From Gammaproteobacteria bacterium (GTDB taxonomy: Bacteria; Pseudomonadota; Gammaproteobacteria; SZUA-21), in NCBI GenBank assembly GCA_027021095.1, contig JALUUZ010000565.1:1-5450 (forward strand): a stretch of 5,450 bases of DNA, written 5' to 3'. The notes under the pieces are model-generated. The model did not search any database. It was given only the letters and a program-made list of their open reading frames with translations, and was not told the DNA's origin. Below are positions 1 through 5,113 of this stretch, one piece after another. Numbering within the stretch: position 1 is the first letter of the stretch; each line of letters begins with the position of its first letter. A program made the position numbers and the translations under genes.

Positions 1-67
1 GCTTTCGCTCGGTCGGAGTGCTCGACATAGTGTCGACTATGCCTGCGCGCTCCTCGGTCGCGAAAGC
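1..67. repeat. Imperfect 67-bp palindrome, probably the core of a larger repeat element
   Basis: The first eight bases (GCTTTCGC, 1-8) are the exact reverse complement of 60-67 (GCGAAAGC). Further inside, 15-21 pairs with 47-53 (one G-T wobble), and CATAGT (26-31) pairs with ACTATG (36-41) around a 4-base loop. The unpaired blocks at 9-15 and 54-60 are instead direct copies of TCGGTCG. The whole can fold into one long hairpin. The palindrome begins exactly at the window edge, so the element very likely continues upstream and 68-126 is its right flank. No coding frame accounts for it. Type (MITE, REP/BIME, IS remnant) cannot be settled from one edge. Confidence 0.7.
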
Positions 68-89
68 CACCCAGGCCGCACCCTTGCAC

Positions 90-126
90 CGTCTCGCAAC
101 GAACGGTGGTGAGAAATGCGGGCTAG
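90..126. repeat. 37-bp direct repeat, copy 1
   Basis: This 37-bp sequence matches 301-337 at 34 of 37 positions in the same orientation, differing only at positions 7, 9 and 15. The last 22 bases, GGTGGTGAGAAATG followed by CGGGCTAG, are identical in both. In this copy CACCGT (87-92) can also pair with ACGGTG (103-108). It ends in CTAG and its final G is the first base of the next palindromic element. It is probably an end sequence of a non-coding mobile or repetitive element. Confidence 0.8.
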
Positions 127-230
127 GTGCGTACAACGCACTCTACTTTAGCGCGTAATCTTTCCTCACCGCATATCCTTTGGTGCACTGCGTGCACCGT
201 CACGACAAGATTGAGTACGTTGTACGCACC
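126..230. repeat. 105-bp palindromic element with 18-bp inverted ends and a central hairpin
   Basis: The left end GGTGCGTACAACGCACTC (126-143) and the right end GAGTACGTTGTACGCACC (213-230) are reverse complements at 17 of 18 positions. The left end is itself a small palindrome (GTGCGT, three bases, ACGCAC), and the right end is nearly so. Between them lies a perfect hairpin, GGTGCAC-TGC-GTGCACC (182-198). The element contains no open frame of note. Size and structure fit a miniature inverted-repeat element or a REP-like cluster. Which of these it is would depend on copy number elsewhere in the genome. Confidence 0.65.
182..198. repeat. Perfect 7-bp stem hairpin
   Basis: GGTGCAC (182-188) and GTGCACC (192-198) are perfect reverse complements around a TGC loop. 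There is no T-run on either side, so it is not an intrinsic terminator. It sits near the middle of the 126-230 element and shares the GGTGC...GCACC theme of that element's ends. Confidence 0.6.
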
Positions 231-300
231 AATACCACGATAAATCAACTGGTATCACGTAGTGATTCTTCTACACGCGATTCTTCCATGCCGCTTGCGT
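231..300. other. Gene-free spacer with short inverted and direct repeats
   Basis: No gene is supported here. Small structures are visible: ATACCA (232-237) against TGGTAT (250-255), the hairpin ATCAC-GTA-GTGAT (254-266), and GATTCTTC twice (264-271 and 279-286). They complete the palindrome-rich, gene-free block that runs from base 1 to the end of the unknown minus-strand gene. No T-tailed terminator for that gene is apparent. Confidence 0.45.
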
Positions 301-337
301 CGTCTCCCTACGAAGGGTGGTGAGAAATGCGGGCTAG
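301..337. repeat. 37-bp direct repeat, copy 2, containing a gene stop codon
   Basis: Same 37-bp sequence as 90-126 (34 of 37 identical), same orientation, 211 bp downstream. Here the variant bases create a short stem, CCCT (306-309) with AGGG (314-317). The right end, CTAG, overlaps the end of the minus-strand gene: the gene's TAG stop is 334-336 and the last base of its final sense codon is 337. The repeat therefore abuts the coding region exactly. Confidence 0.8.
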
Positions 338-1017
338 ATCAGGTTATCACGCAAAAACTGCTTATAGTTGTCGGCGTTGATGATCTGTGTACCATCGCAG
401 TTGAACTGCATACGCACTATGTCCTGCACGATACAGATGGTCACGTTGCGCAGGTAGTATTGCTGTACATCACGCAGCTTGTTCAACGTGGTCATGATCG
501 CCTGGATATGTTCGGTCTCCATCGGCACCCAGCGCTTGTTCCGGCGGGTCACGATGTTACGCCAATAGACCGGCAGATGCCTGTAGAGTTCGCTGTGCTC
601 GAACATCTCGTGCAGTTCACGGATCAGCGCAATCTTGTCATCGTAGCTGACTTCCGGGAAATGCCTGCGCAAGTACTCGTCCTCGATCAGGCGTTCTGCA
701 GAATGAATCTCCTCGCGCAGCGGATCGAAAATGGAACAGGTACGCACTTCCCCGTTGTTGAAACCAAGATACAACCTGTACGTGCTGCGGTTCAACAGCA
801 ACTCCTCCAGGTGCGGTTCGAGATCATCATAGAAATTATCGACCACGCTGCAATAACGCTGGCGGTCGAAGGTAGTCTCACGCAGTGATGGATCCCCGCG
901 AATCCCGATCTGCAGATTTTCCGAGGTGATACCGGTCGCACTGACGATACTCTCCTTCAGGAGCGTCTCCTCGAGCTGTGTGTCGCGTGGCTCTGTGCCA
1001 GCATCGGTCTCGGTCAT
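334..1017 (-). CDS. Conserved-looking protein of unknown function, 227 aa
   Basis: I do not recognise this protein. It is predicted soluble and cytoplasmic: no signal peptide or membrane segment is visible. The first ~20 residues are acidic and probably disordered (MTETDAGTEPRDTQ). A mixed region follows with FDRQRYCSVV and YRLYLGFNNGE, then a mostly helical charged half with EIHSAERLIEDEYLRRHFPE, HLPVYWRN and NKRWVPMET. It ends at NADNYKQFLRDNLI. The start ATG is supported by GGAAA eight bases upstream and by a candidate promoter ~40 bp upstream. A long frame on the opposite strand (262-888) is treated as its shadow, because this strand gives the more protein-like composition and has the ribosome site. 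It is divergent from the vWA/two-component genes and may share their control region. Its stop codon lies in a repeat, so the native C-terminus may have been altered. Existence is fairly sure; function is unknown. Confidence 0.75.
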   Translation of the reverse strand: MTETDAGTEPRDTQLEETLLKESIVSATGITSENLQIGIRGDPSLRETTFDRQRYCSVVDNFYDDLEPHLEELLLNRSTYRLYLGFNNGEVRTCSIFDPLREEIHSAERLIEDEYLRRHFPEVSYDDKIALIRELHEMFEHSELYRHLPVYWRNIVTRRNKRWVPMETEHIQAIMTTLNKLRDVQQYYLRNVTICIVQDIVRMQFNCDGTQIINADNYKQFLRDNLI

Positions 1018-1056
1018 TGTCGCTGTTTCCGTATCAGTCTGTACTGGATTGCCGTA

Positions 1057-1086
1057 ATCTTAACAAAACCAACGCTGACGGCTCAA
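1057..1086 (-). promoter_or_regulatory. Candidate sigma70-type promoter for the unknown minus-strand gene
   Basis: Read on the minus strand, TTGAGC (1081-1086) and TAAGAT (1057-1062) are separated by 18 bp. Each hexamer matches its consensus at four of six positions. Initiation would fall near 1050, giving a leader of about 30 bases that includes the GGAAA ribosome site. The match is moderate and untested. Confidence 0.4.
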
Positions 1087-1101
1087 GAATCAATCCAGTG
1101 T

Positions 1102-1113
1102 TCAGTGAACTGA
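1102..1113. repeat. Small perfect inverted repeat in the divergent control region
   Basis: TCAGT (1102-1106) and ACTGA (1109-1113) are perfect reverse complements with two bases between them. It sits between the candidate minus-strand promoter and the triple direct-repeat boxes, so it could be a regulator site. At this length it could also be chance. Confidence 0.25.
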
Positions 1114-1121
1114 TCGGTATT

Positions 1122-1149
1122 TTTACAAGCTTTTTACATCTTTGTTACA
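1122..1149. promoter_or_regulatory. Triple 11-bp-spaced direct repeat, candidate OmpR/PhoB-type operator
   Basis: TTTACA (1122-1127), TTTACA (1133-1138) and GTTACA (1144-1149) lie at an exact 11-bp period. Read on the minus strand they are TGTAAC, TGTAAA, TGTAAA. One-turn spacing of short direct repeats is the known binding pattern of OmpR/PhoB-family regulators, and such a regulator is encoded at 4418-5113. The boxes lie about 100 bp upstream of the vWA start codon and about 70-100 bp upstream of the presumed start point of the divergent gene. They could therefore act on either. The binding protein is inferred, not shown. The region is AT-rich relative to its surroundings, which raises the chance background somewhat. 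Confidence 0.45.
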
Positions 1150-1235
1150 AGAATCTCACCTACCGGCTGACTCCCGGCGCTAAGCTCTACGTTAACACAG
1201 GCAGACACTACCTACATGTCAACCTTAATTACATT

Positions 1236-1240
1236 GGGAG
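1236..1240 (+). promoter_or_regulatory. Ribosome binding site of the vWA gene
   Basis: GGGAG lies nine bases before the ATG at 1250 and decides this start. The encoded protein then begins directly with a signal peptide. I could not place a convincing -35/-10 pair for this gene; TTAACA at 1192-1197 resembles a -35 but has no good partner. Confidence 0.6.
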
Positions 1241-1249
1241 AACCAAAAA

Positions 1250-2566
1250 ATGAGAACCGCCATCAGATTTATGCTCACCGCCACGTTGGTGGCACTGAGC
1301 CTCTCGGCATTTTCCAAGCGAATCAAGCTGGAAGTCACCCCGAGCCAACAAGTGCTGCCCAGCGACAAGACACAGACCGTCTACCTGAAAATAGGGCTGA
1401 CCGGCTTTACACTGGACAAGCGCCATCAGCGGCCCGCCGCCAACATCGCGATCGTCCTCGACCGTTCGGGTTCGATGCGTGGAGTCAAGATTCTGCGTGC
1501 CAAGGATGCCGCGATCATGGCACTGGACACCTTATCCCACCGAGACATCGCTTCGGTAATTACCTACAGTGACGGCGTCGAAGTCATTCAGCCTGCGGCC
1601 AGGATCAGCAACAAGCCTGCGCTTTTTGCAGCCATCCGCAACATCTATACAAGCGGCTCTACCGCGTTGTTCGCCGGTGTCAGCAAAGGGGCCGATGAAA
1701 TCAGGCGATTCTTCGATGAAAACAAGATCAATCGTGTCATCCTGCTGTCCGATGGCCAGGCCAATGTCGGGCCACGCACACCACATGAACTTGGCGAGCT
1801 GGGCCAGGCATTGGCCAGAGAAGGCATTTCGGTCACCACGATCGGCCTGGGGCTGGGCTACAACGAAGACTTGATGACCGAACTTGCAGCCCGCAGCGGC
1901 GGCAACCATGCTTTCGTCGAATCGCCGGAACAGCTCGCACGCATATTTCAATCAGAGTTCAGCGACCTGATGTCTGTAGTCGGCCAGGATGCACGGCTGC
2001 GGATCCAGGTACAACCAGGGGTCAGGCCGGTACGCGTACTGGGACGAAAGGCCAGGATACACGGCCAGCAGATCGACGTCACCATCAACCAGATTCACAG
2101 CAAGCAGCAAAAATACGTGATCGTCGAACTCGAAGTACCGGCGACGGGACACGACCGTACCCTGCCGCTCGCTACCGTGAGCGCGAGTTATAAGAACGCG
2201 GTGTCGAAGACAAGAGAAACCCTGTCCGACAAGGTCGTCGTCCGTTTCGACAACTCCGCTGAACGGGCCAAGAAGAGTGTCAATAACAAGGTGATGAGTG
2301 CGGCAACCGAGCTGATCGCCATAAAAAAACGTGCACTTGCGATCAAATTGCGTGACCAGGGCAGAGCGCTCGAGGCCAGGAAGGTGCTGCGTAGAAACTC
2401 CATCTGGCTGAAATCCAAGGCAAAACAGTACAAGTCGAAAAGACTGCAGCAGTTCGGAGGCCTCCAGGAAAAGGAAGCACAGCGTGTCATGGGCCCGGAA
2501 TGGAATAAAGCACGTAAACAGATGCGCAAGGATAACTACAAACGAAGCCGCCAGCAAAGCTACTGA
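1250..2566 (+). CDS. Exported von Willebrand factor A (vWA) domain protein with basic C-terminal tail
   Basis: 438 residues. Residues 1-22 form a signal peptide (MRTAIRF, then a hydrophobic stretch ending LSLSAFS) with likely cleavage around A20-S22, so the protein should enter the periplasm. The vWA domain spans about 65-245 and keeps the full metal-ion-dependent adhesion site: D71-R-S73-G-S75, T138 (SGSTALFAG) and D168 (LLSDGQAN). A probable beta-rich region follows (about 245-335). The last ~100 residues are helical and very basic, with 30 Lys/Arg against 8 Asp/Glu, ending KRSRQQSY. There is no LPXTG sorting signal, no C-terminal membrane anchor and no lipobox. Such domains bind protein or polymer partners through a divalent metal; the ligand here is unknown. 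It precedes a two-component pair on the same strand, 118 bp upstream, suggesting a shared regulon. It resembles the broad YfbK/COG2304-like group, but assignment to a named family is not secure. Confidence 0.9.
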   Translation: MRTAIRFMLTATLVALSLSAFSKRIKLEVTPSQQVLPSDKTQTVYLKIGLTGFTLDKRHQRPAANIAIVLDRSGSMRGVKILRAKDAAIMALDTLSHRDIASVITYSDGVEVIQPAARISNKPALFAAIRNIYTSGSTALFAGVSKGADEIRRFFDENKINRVILLSDGQANVGPRTPHELGELGQALAREGISVTTIGLGLGYNEDLMTELAARSGGNHAFVESPEQLARIFQSEFSDLMSVVGQDARLRIQVQPGVRPVRVLGRKARIHGQQIDVTINQIHSKQQKYVIVELEVPATGHDRTLPLATVSASYKNAVSKTRETLSDKVVVRFDNSAERAKKSVNNKVMSAATELIAIKKRALAIKLRDQGRALEARKVLRRNSIWLKSKAKQYKSKRLQQFGGLQEKEAQRVMGPEWNKARKQMRKDNYKRSRQQSY

Positions 2567-2597
2567 GCCGCCTGCAATGCCGGCATCATCCCATCCT

Positions 2598-2618
2598 GGA
2601 CAGGGCCTGGCCCTGTCC
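2598..2618. repeat. Perfect 10-bp inverted repeat (hairpin 1 of 2) after the vWA gene
   Basis: GGACAGGGCC (2598-2607) and GGCCCTGTCC (2609-2618) are perfect reverse complements around a single T; as RNA this gives an 8-bp stem with a CCTGG loop. It begins 31 bp after the vWA stop. No U-run follows, so it is not a classic intrinsic terminator. It could stabilise the vWA mRNA 3' end or reduce read-through into the kinase gene. Confidence 0.6.
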
Positions 2619-2637
2619 AACCCCGGCTCCCGGGGTT
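2619..2637. repeat. Perfect 8-bp inverted repeat (hairpin 2 of 2)
   Basis: AACCCCGG (2619-2626) and CCGGGGTT (2630-2637) are perfect reverse complements around CTC. It directly abuts hairpin 1. The sequence that follows is ATACTG rather than a T-tract, so if it terminates transcription it does so weakly. TATACT (2637-2642), overlapping its right arm, resembles a -10 hexamer, but I see no good -35, so a kinase promoter here is only a possibility. Confidence 0.55.
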
Positions 2638-2684
2638 ATACTGTAACTCAAGCCACCGATTGACTAGCTGCATACGGCACTGCG

Positions 2685-4415
2685 TTGAACCACAGACTGC
2701 TCGCTATTTTTATCCTCATCGTTACCCTGCCCATCCTGCTGCTCGGGTGGTTCGGTGTCAAGACCATGCAGGACGAACACGAAATCCTGCGTCATCGCTT
2801 CACCGAACTGATCAACCAGAAGCTCAAGGGGCTCGATGAACGTATCGCGGCAGTGGTCAGCCGCTATGAAAAACGTATTCTTACGCTCGATACACTGACG
2901 GACTTCTCAGAACCCGCGATACGCCGGATCAGGCGCCAGCGCCCGGAGATCAACTATATCCTGGTGCTCGACAAACAGGGGAAACAATTGTACCCAACCC
3001 TGTCCTATCACTCCGAAGACCAAAGAGAGTTCGTCCAACGTACCCGGCAGTTTACACTGCGCTACTTCAGCCGTAGAACAAAGTCGAAAACGAAACCACG
3101 GGGGCCTGCTGTGACTCAACGATGGCACTACTTTCAACCGCCATCCGGGGCCGCAAAGCCGCTGCAAAGACAGACTGCCAGAATGAAAAGCTCCACCAGC
3201 CAGTCTTCACCACGCGTGCCGCAGAGAATAGAAAGCCGTGACCGAAAAATGCACGGCTGGAATGTCTGGTACTGGAAAAACGGTATCAACCTGATCTATA
3301 CCCTGCGCACCCGTCAGGGTCACCTGGTAGCGGCTGAAATTTCGAGGACGAAACTGCTTGCCGACATCATTGCCGCGCTGCCGGCCACACCGCTCCGGCA
3401 GCACACCGCAACCGGCAGCTCGATGATCCGCCTGGTCGACGCCAAAGGAGCCGCTGTCTATGACTGGGGACGCTACAAGCCAGCCACCGGTGAGAAACCA
3501 CTCGCGGCCAGGGTGCTGTCGACACCACTGAATGCACTCAGGCTCGATTATTTCGCCAGTGATATCAGCGGTGCTGAAGCGGCGGACTACCTGCCGCTGA
3601 TTTTCAGTACTACAGGAGTCCTGTTCGTGATGCTTGGTCTGGCCTACTACTTCTATCGCGAAAACAACCGCGCACTGACCACCGCCAGGAACAGGGTCAC
3701 CTTTGTCAACCAGGTCTCCCACGAGCTCAAGACACCGCTGACCAACATCCGTATGTATGCCGAACTGCTGCAGGAATCGATGGAGGAGGCCGATGCGAAG
3801 GCGAAGCAGCGCATGCAGGTGATCGTCAGCGAATCGCAACGCCTGTCACGGCTGATCAACAACGTGCTCAATTTCGCCCGCCACCAACGTAACAAGCTGG
3901 TATTGATCAAATCGGAGCACAGCATCGACGAGTTGATCTCCAACGTGTTACAGCAATGCCAACCGGCCTTGACACAAAAGGGATTTACCATCGAATTCGA
4001 GCCCAACGCGCCATCACCCGTCAAGGCAGACCCCGATATCGTCGAACAGATACTGCACAACCTGATCAGCAACGTCGAAAAATACGCCGCCAGCGGAAAA
4101 TACCTGGGGATCAGCAGTCACCAGGAGGACGGTCTCGTCAGGATACGGATCAACGACCACGGCCCTGGGATTCCCAAGACAGACACCGAAAAAATATTCA
4201 ATCCCTTCTGGCGTGGTAACGACAGCCTGACTGAAGGAGTCTCCGGTACCGGCATCGGCCTGACCATCTCACGCGAACTGGCACGGCTGCACGGCGGTGA
4301 ACTGATACTGAGCGATCACCAGCAGGGCGCCGAATTCACATTGACCCTGGACTGCCGGAGCACGACAGCGGAGAATAACGGCGGCGGTCACGACACCAAG
4401 ATGAGAAGCAGGTAA
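2685..4415 (+). CDS. Membrane sensor histidine kinase with large periplasmic Cache-like domain
   Basis: 576 residues. TM1 is about 5-25 and TM2 about 303-324, enclosing ~275 periplasmic residues. Two strand-turn-strand motifs typical of Cache/PAS folds, N90-YILVLDKQGKQLYP and M247-IRLVDAKGAAVYDWG, suggest a double-Cache-like sensor. A very basic stretch lies between them at 126-188 (17 Lys/Arg, 2 acidic). TM2 leads almost directly into the dimerisation/phosphorylation domain, with phospho-accepting H346 in SHELKTPLTN and no recognisable HAMP. The ATPase domain has the N box (N459, N463), G1 (D491-HGPGIP), F box (NPFWRG) and G2 (G521-TGIGL), so it should be active. The start is TTG: an in-frame TGA at 2661-2663 leaves no other upstream start, and the next Met (residue 28) would remove TM1. 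The ribosome site is weak. It is the partner of the regulator 2 bp downstream. The ligand is unknown. Confidence 0.92.
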   Translation: MNHRLLAIFILIVTLPILLLGWFGVKTMQDEHEILRHRFTELINQKLKGLDERIAAVVSRYEKRILTLDTLTDFSEPAIRRIRRQRPEINYILVLDKQGKQLYPTLSYHSEDQREFVQRTRQFTLRYFSRRTKSKTKPRGPAVTQRWHYFQPPSGAAKPLQRQTARMKSSTSQSSPRVPQRIESRDRKMHGWNVWYWKNGINLIYTLRTRQGHLVAAEISRTKLLADIIAALPATPLRQHTATGSSMIRLVDAKGAAVYDWGRYKPATGEKPLAARVLSTPLNALRLDYFASDISGAEAADYLPLIFSTTGVLFVMLGLAYYFYRENNRALTTARNRVTFVNQVSHELKTPLTNIRMYAELLQESMEEADAKAKQRMQVIVSESQRLSRLINNVLNFARHQRNKLVLIKSEHSIDELISNVLQQCQPALTQKGFTIEFEPNAPSPVKADPDIVEQILHNLISNVEKYAASGKYLGISSHQEDGLVRIRINDHGPGIPKTDTEKIFNPFWRGNDSLTEGVSGTGIGLTISRELARLHGGELILSDHQQGAEFTLTLDCRSTTAENNGGGHDTKMRSR

Positions 4416-4417
4416 TC

Positions 4418-5113
4418 ATGAAAGTACTTATCGCTGAAGATGAAGAAAACATACTACGTGGACTGGCTGATATCCTCGAGGCCGAAGGCTACCAGACGCT
4501 GCTTGCGGCAGACGGCCAGGCCGCGCTCGATATTTTTCACGACACCGCACCTGATTTCGTGTGCCTGGATATCATGATGCCAAAGATGAACGGCTATGAT
4601 GTGTGCCGGGAAATCAGGCGCCACAACAAGAAGGTGCCGGTAATCTTTATCAGCGCCAAGTCGGAAGAGGTCGACAAGGTACTAGGGTTGGAGCTGGGGG
4701 CGGACGACTATATTCTCAAACCGTTCGGGGTCAAGGAAGTGGTTGCCCGGATACGTGCGGTCACCCGGCGCTACCTGCTGGCACAAGAACAACAGCAGGC
4801 ACGACAAAACGAGGATTTCGTCATGCGCGACCTGCTCATACTGCCTAATGAACTGCGCGCCAGGCGGGGGGATGAAACCATTGAACTCAGCCTGCGTGAT
4901 GTCAAGATACTCCACTGTCTGTACCACAACAAGGGCAAGGCAGTGGATCGCGACACGCTGTTCAACGCCTGCTGGGGACGCAACTATCTGCCATCGAGCC
5001 GCACGCTGGACCAGCATATATCGAAACTGCGTAAACGTATCGAACTCGATGCCAGAAATCCGCAGATCGTGCGCACCGTGCATGGATACGGTTACAGGTT
5101 CGATGAAGAGTAA
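4418..5113 (+). CDS. OmpR/PhoB-family response regulator, partner of the upstream kinase
   Basis: 231 residues, normal for the family. The receiver domain (about 1-118) has acidic residues E7/D8, phospho-accepting D51 in LDIMMPKMNG, S79 in the Thr/Ser position and K101 in LKPF, so all key residues are present. A glutamine-rich linker (about 120-133) leads to the winged-helix DNA-binding domain (about 136-231): IELSLRDVKIL, recognition helix around T196-LDQHISKLRKRIE, and wing TVHGYGYRF. The ATG lies 2 bp after the kinase TAA, with AGG five bases upstream, so the two are almost certainly co-transcribed and translationally coupled. The triple 11-bp repeat at 1122-1149 is a natural candidate target. 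Its 3' end overlaps the convergent cyclase gene by 22 bp, and no terminator is visible after it within non-coding sequence. Confidence 0.95.
   Translation: MKVLIAEDEENILRGLADILEAEGYQTLLAADGQAALDIFHDTAPDFVCLDIMMPKMNGYDVCREIRRHNKKVPVIFISAKSEEVDKVLGLELGADDYILKPFGVKEVVARIRAVTRRYLLAQEQQQARQNEDFVMRDLLILPNELRARRGDETIELSLRDVKILHCLYHNKGKAVDRDTLFNACWGRNYLPSSRTLDQHISKLRKRIELDARNPQIVRTVHGYGYRFDEE

Noticed and set aside
90..337. CRISPR array
   Set aside because: Only two copies of the 37-bp repeat, 211 bp apart, with a palindromic element rather than uniform spacers between them.
262..888. Long plus-strand open frame opposite the unknown minus-strand gene
   Set aside because: It begins inside the repeat region, has no ribosome site that I can see, and mirrors the minus-strand frame, which has a good ribosome site, candidate promoter and more natural protein composition.
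978..1253. 91-aa plus-strand frame across the divergent control region
   Set aside because: It overlaps the start of the minus-strand gene and the candidate promoter and operator; its composition is not protein-like and it has no supporting start site.
1250..2566. vWA protein as a sortase substrate of the proteobacterial dedicated sortase system
   Set aside because: No LPXTG-like motif, C-terminal hydrophobic segment or sortase gene is visible; the C-terminus is hydrophilic and basic.
1952..2620. 222-aa minus-strand frame antisense to the vWA gene
   Set aside because: The opposite strand encodes a clear vWA protein with all metal-site residues; this frame is its shadow.
2598..2637. Intrinsic terminator of the vWA gene
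   Set aside because: The hairpins are perfect and GC-rich but neither is followed by a T-tract, so I list them as inverted repeats only.
2660..2665. TTGACT as a -35 box for the kinase gene
   Set aside because: At normal spacing the -10 would fall on the start codon, with no TATAAT-like sequence there.
3207..3839. 210-aa minus-strand frame antisense to the kinase gene
   Set aside because: It lies wholly inside a kinase gene with clear TM2 and phospho-accepting motifs; no independent evidence supports it.
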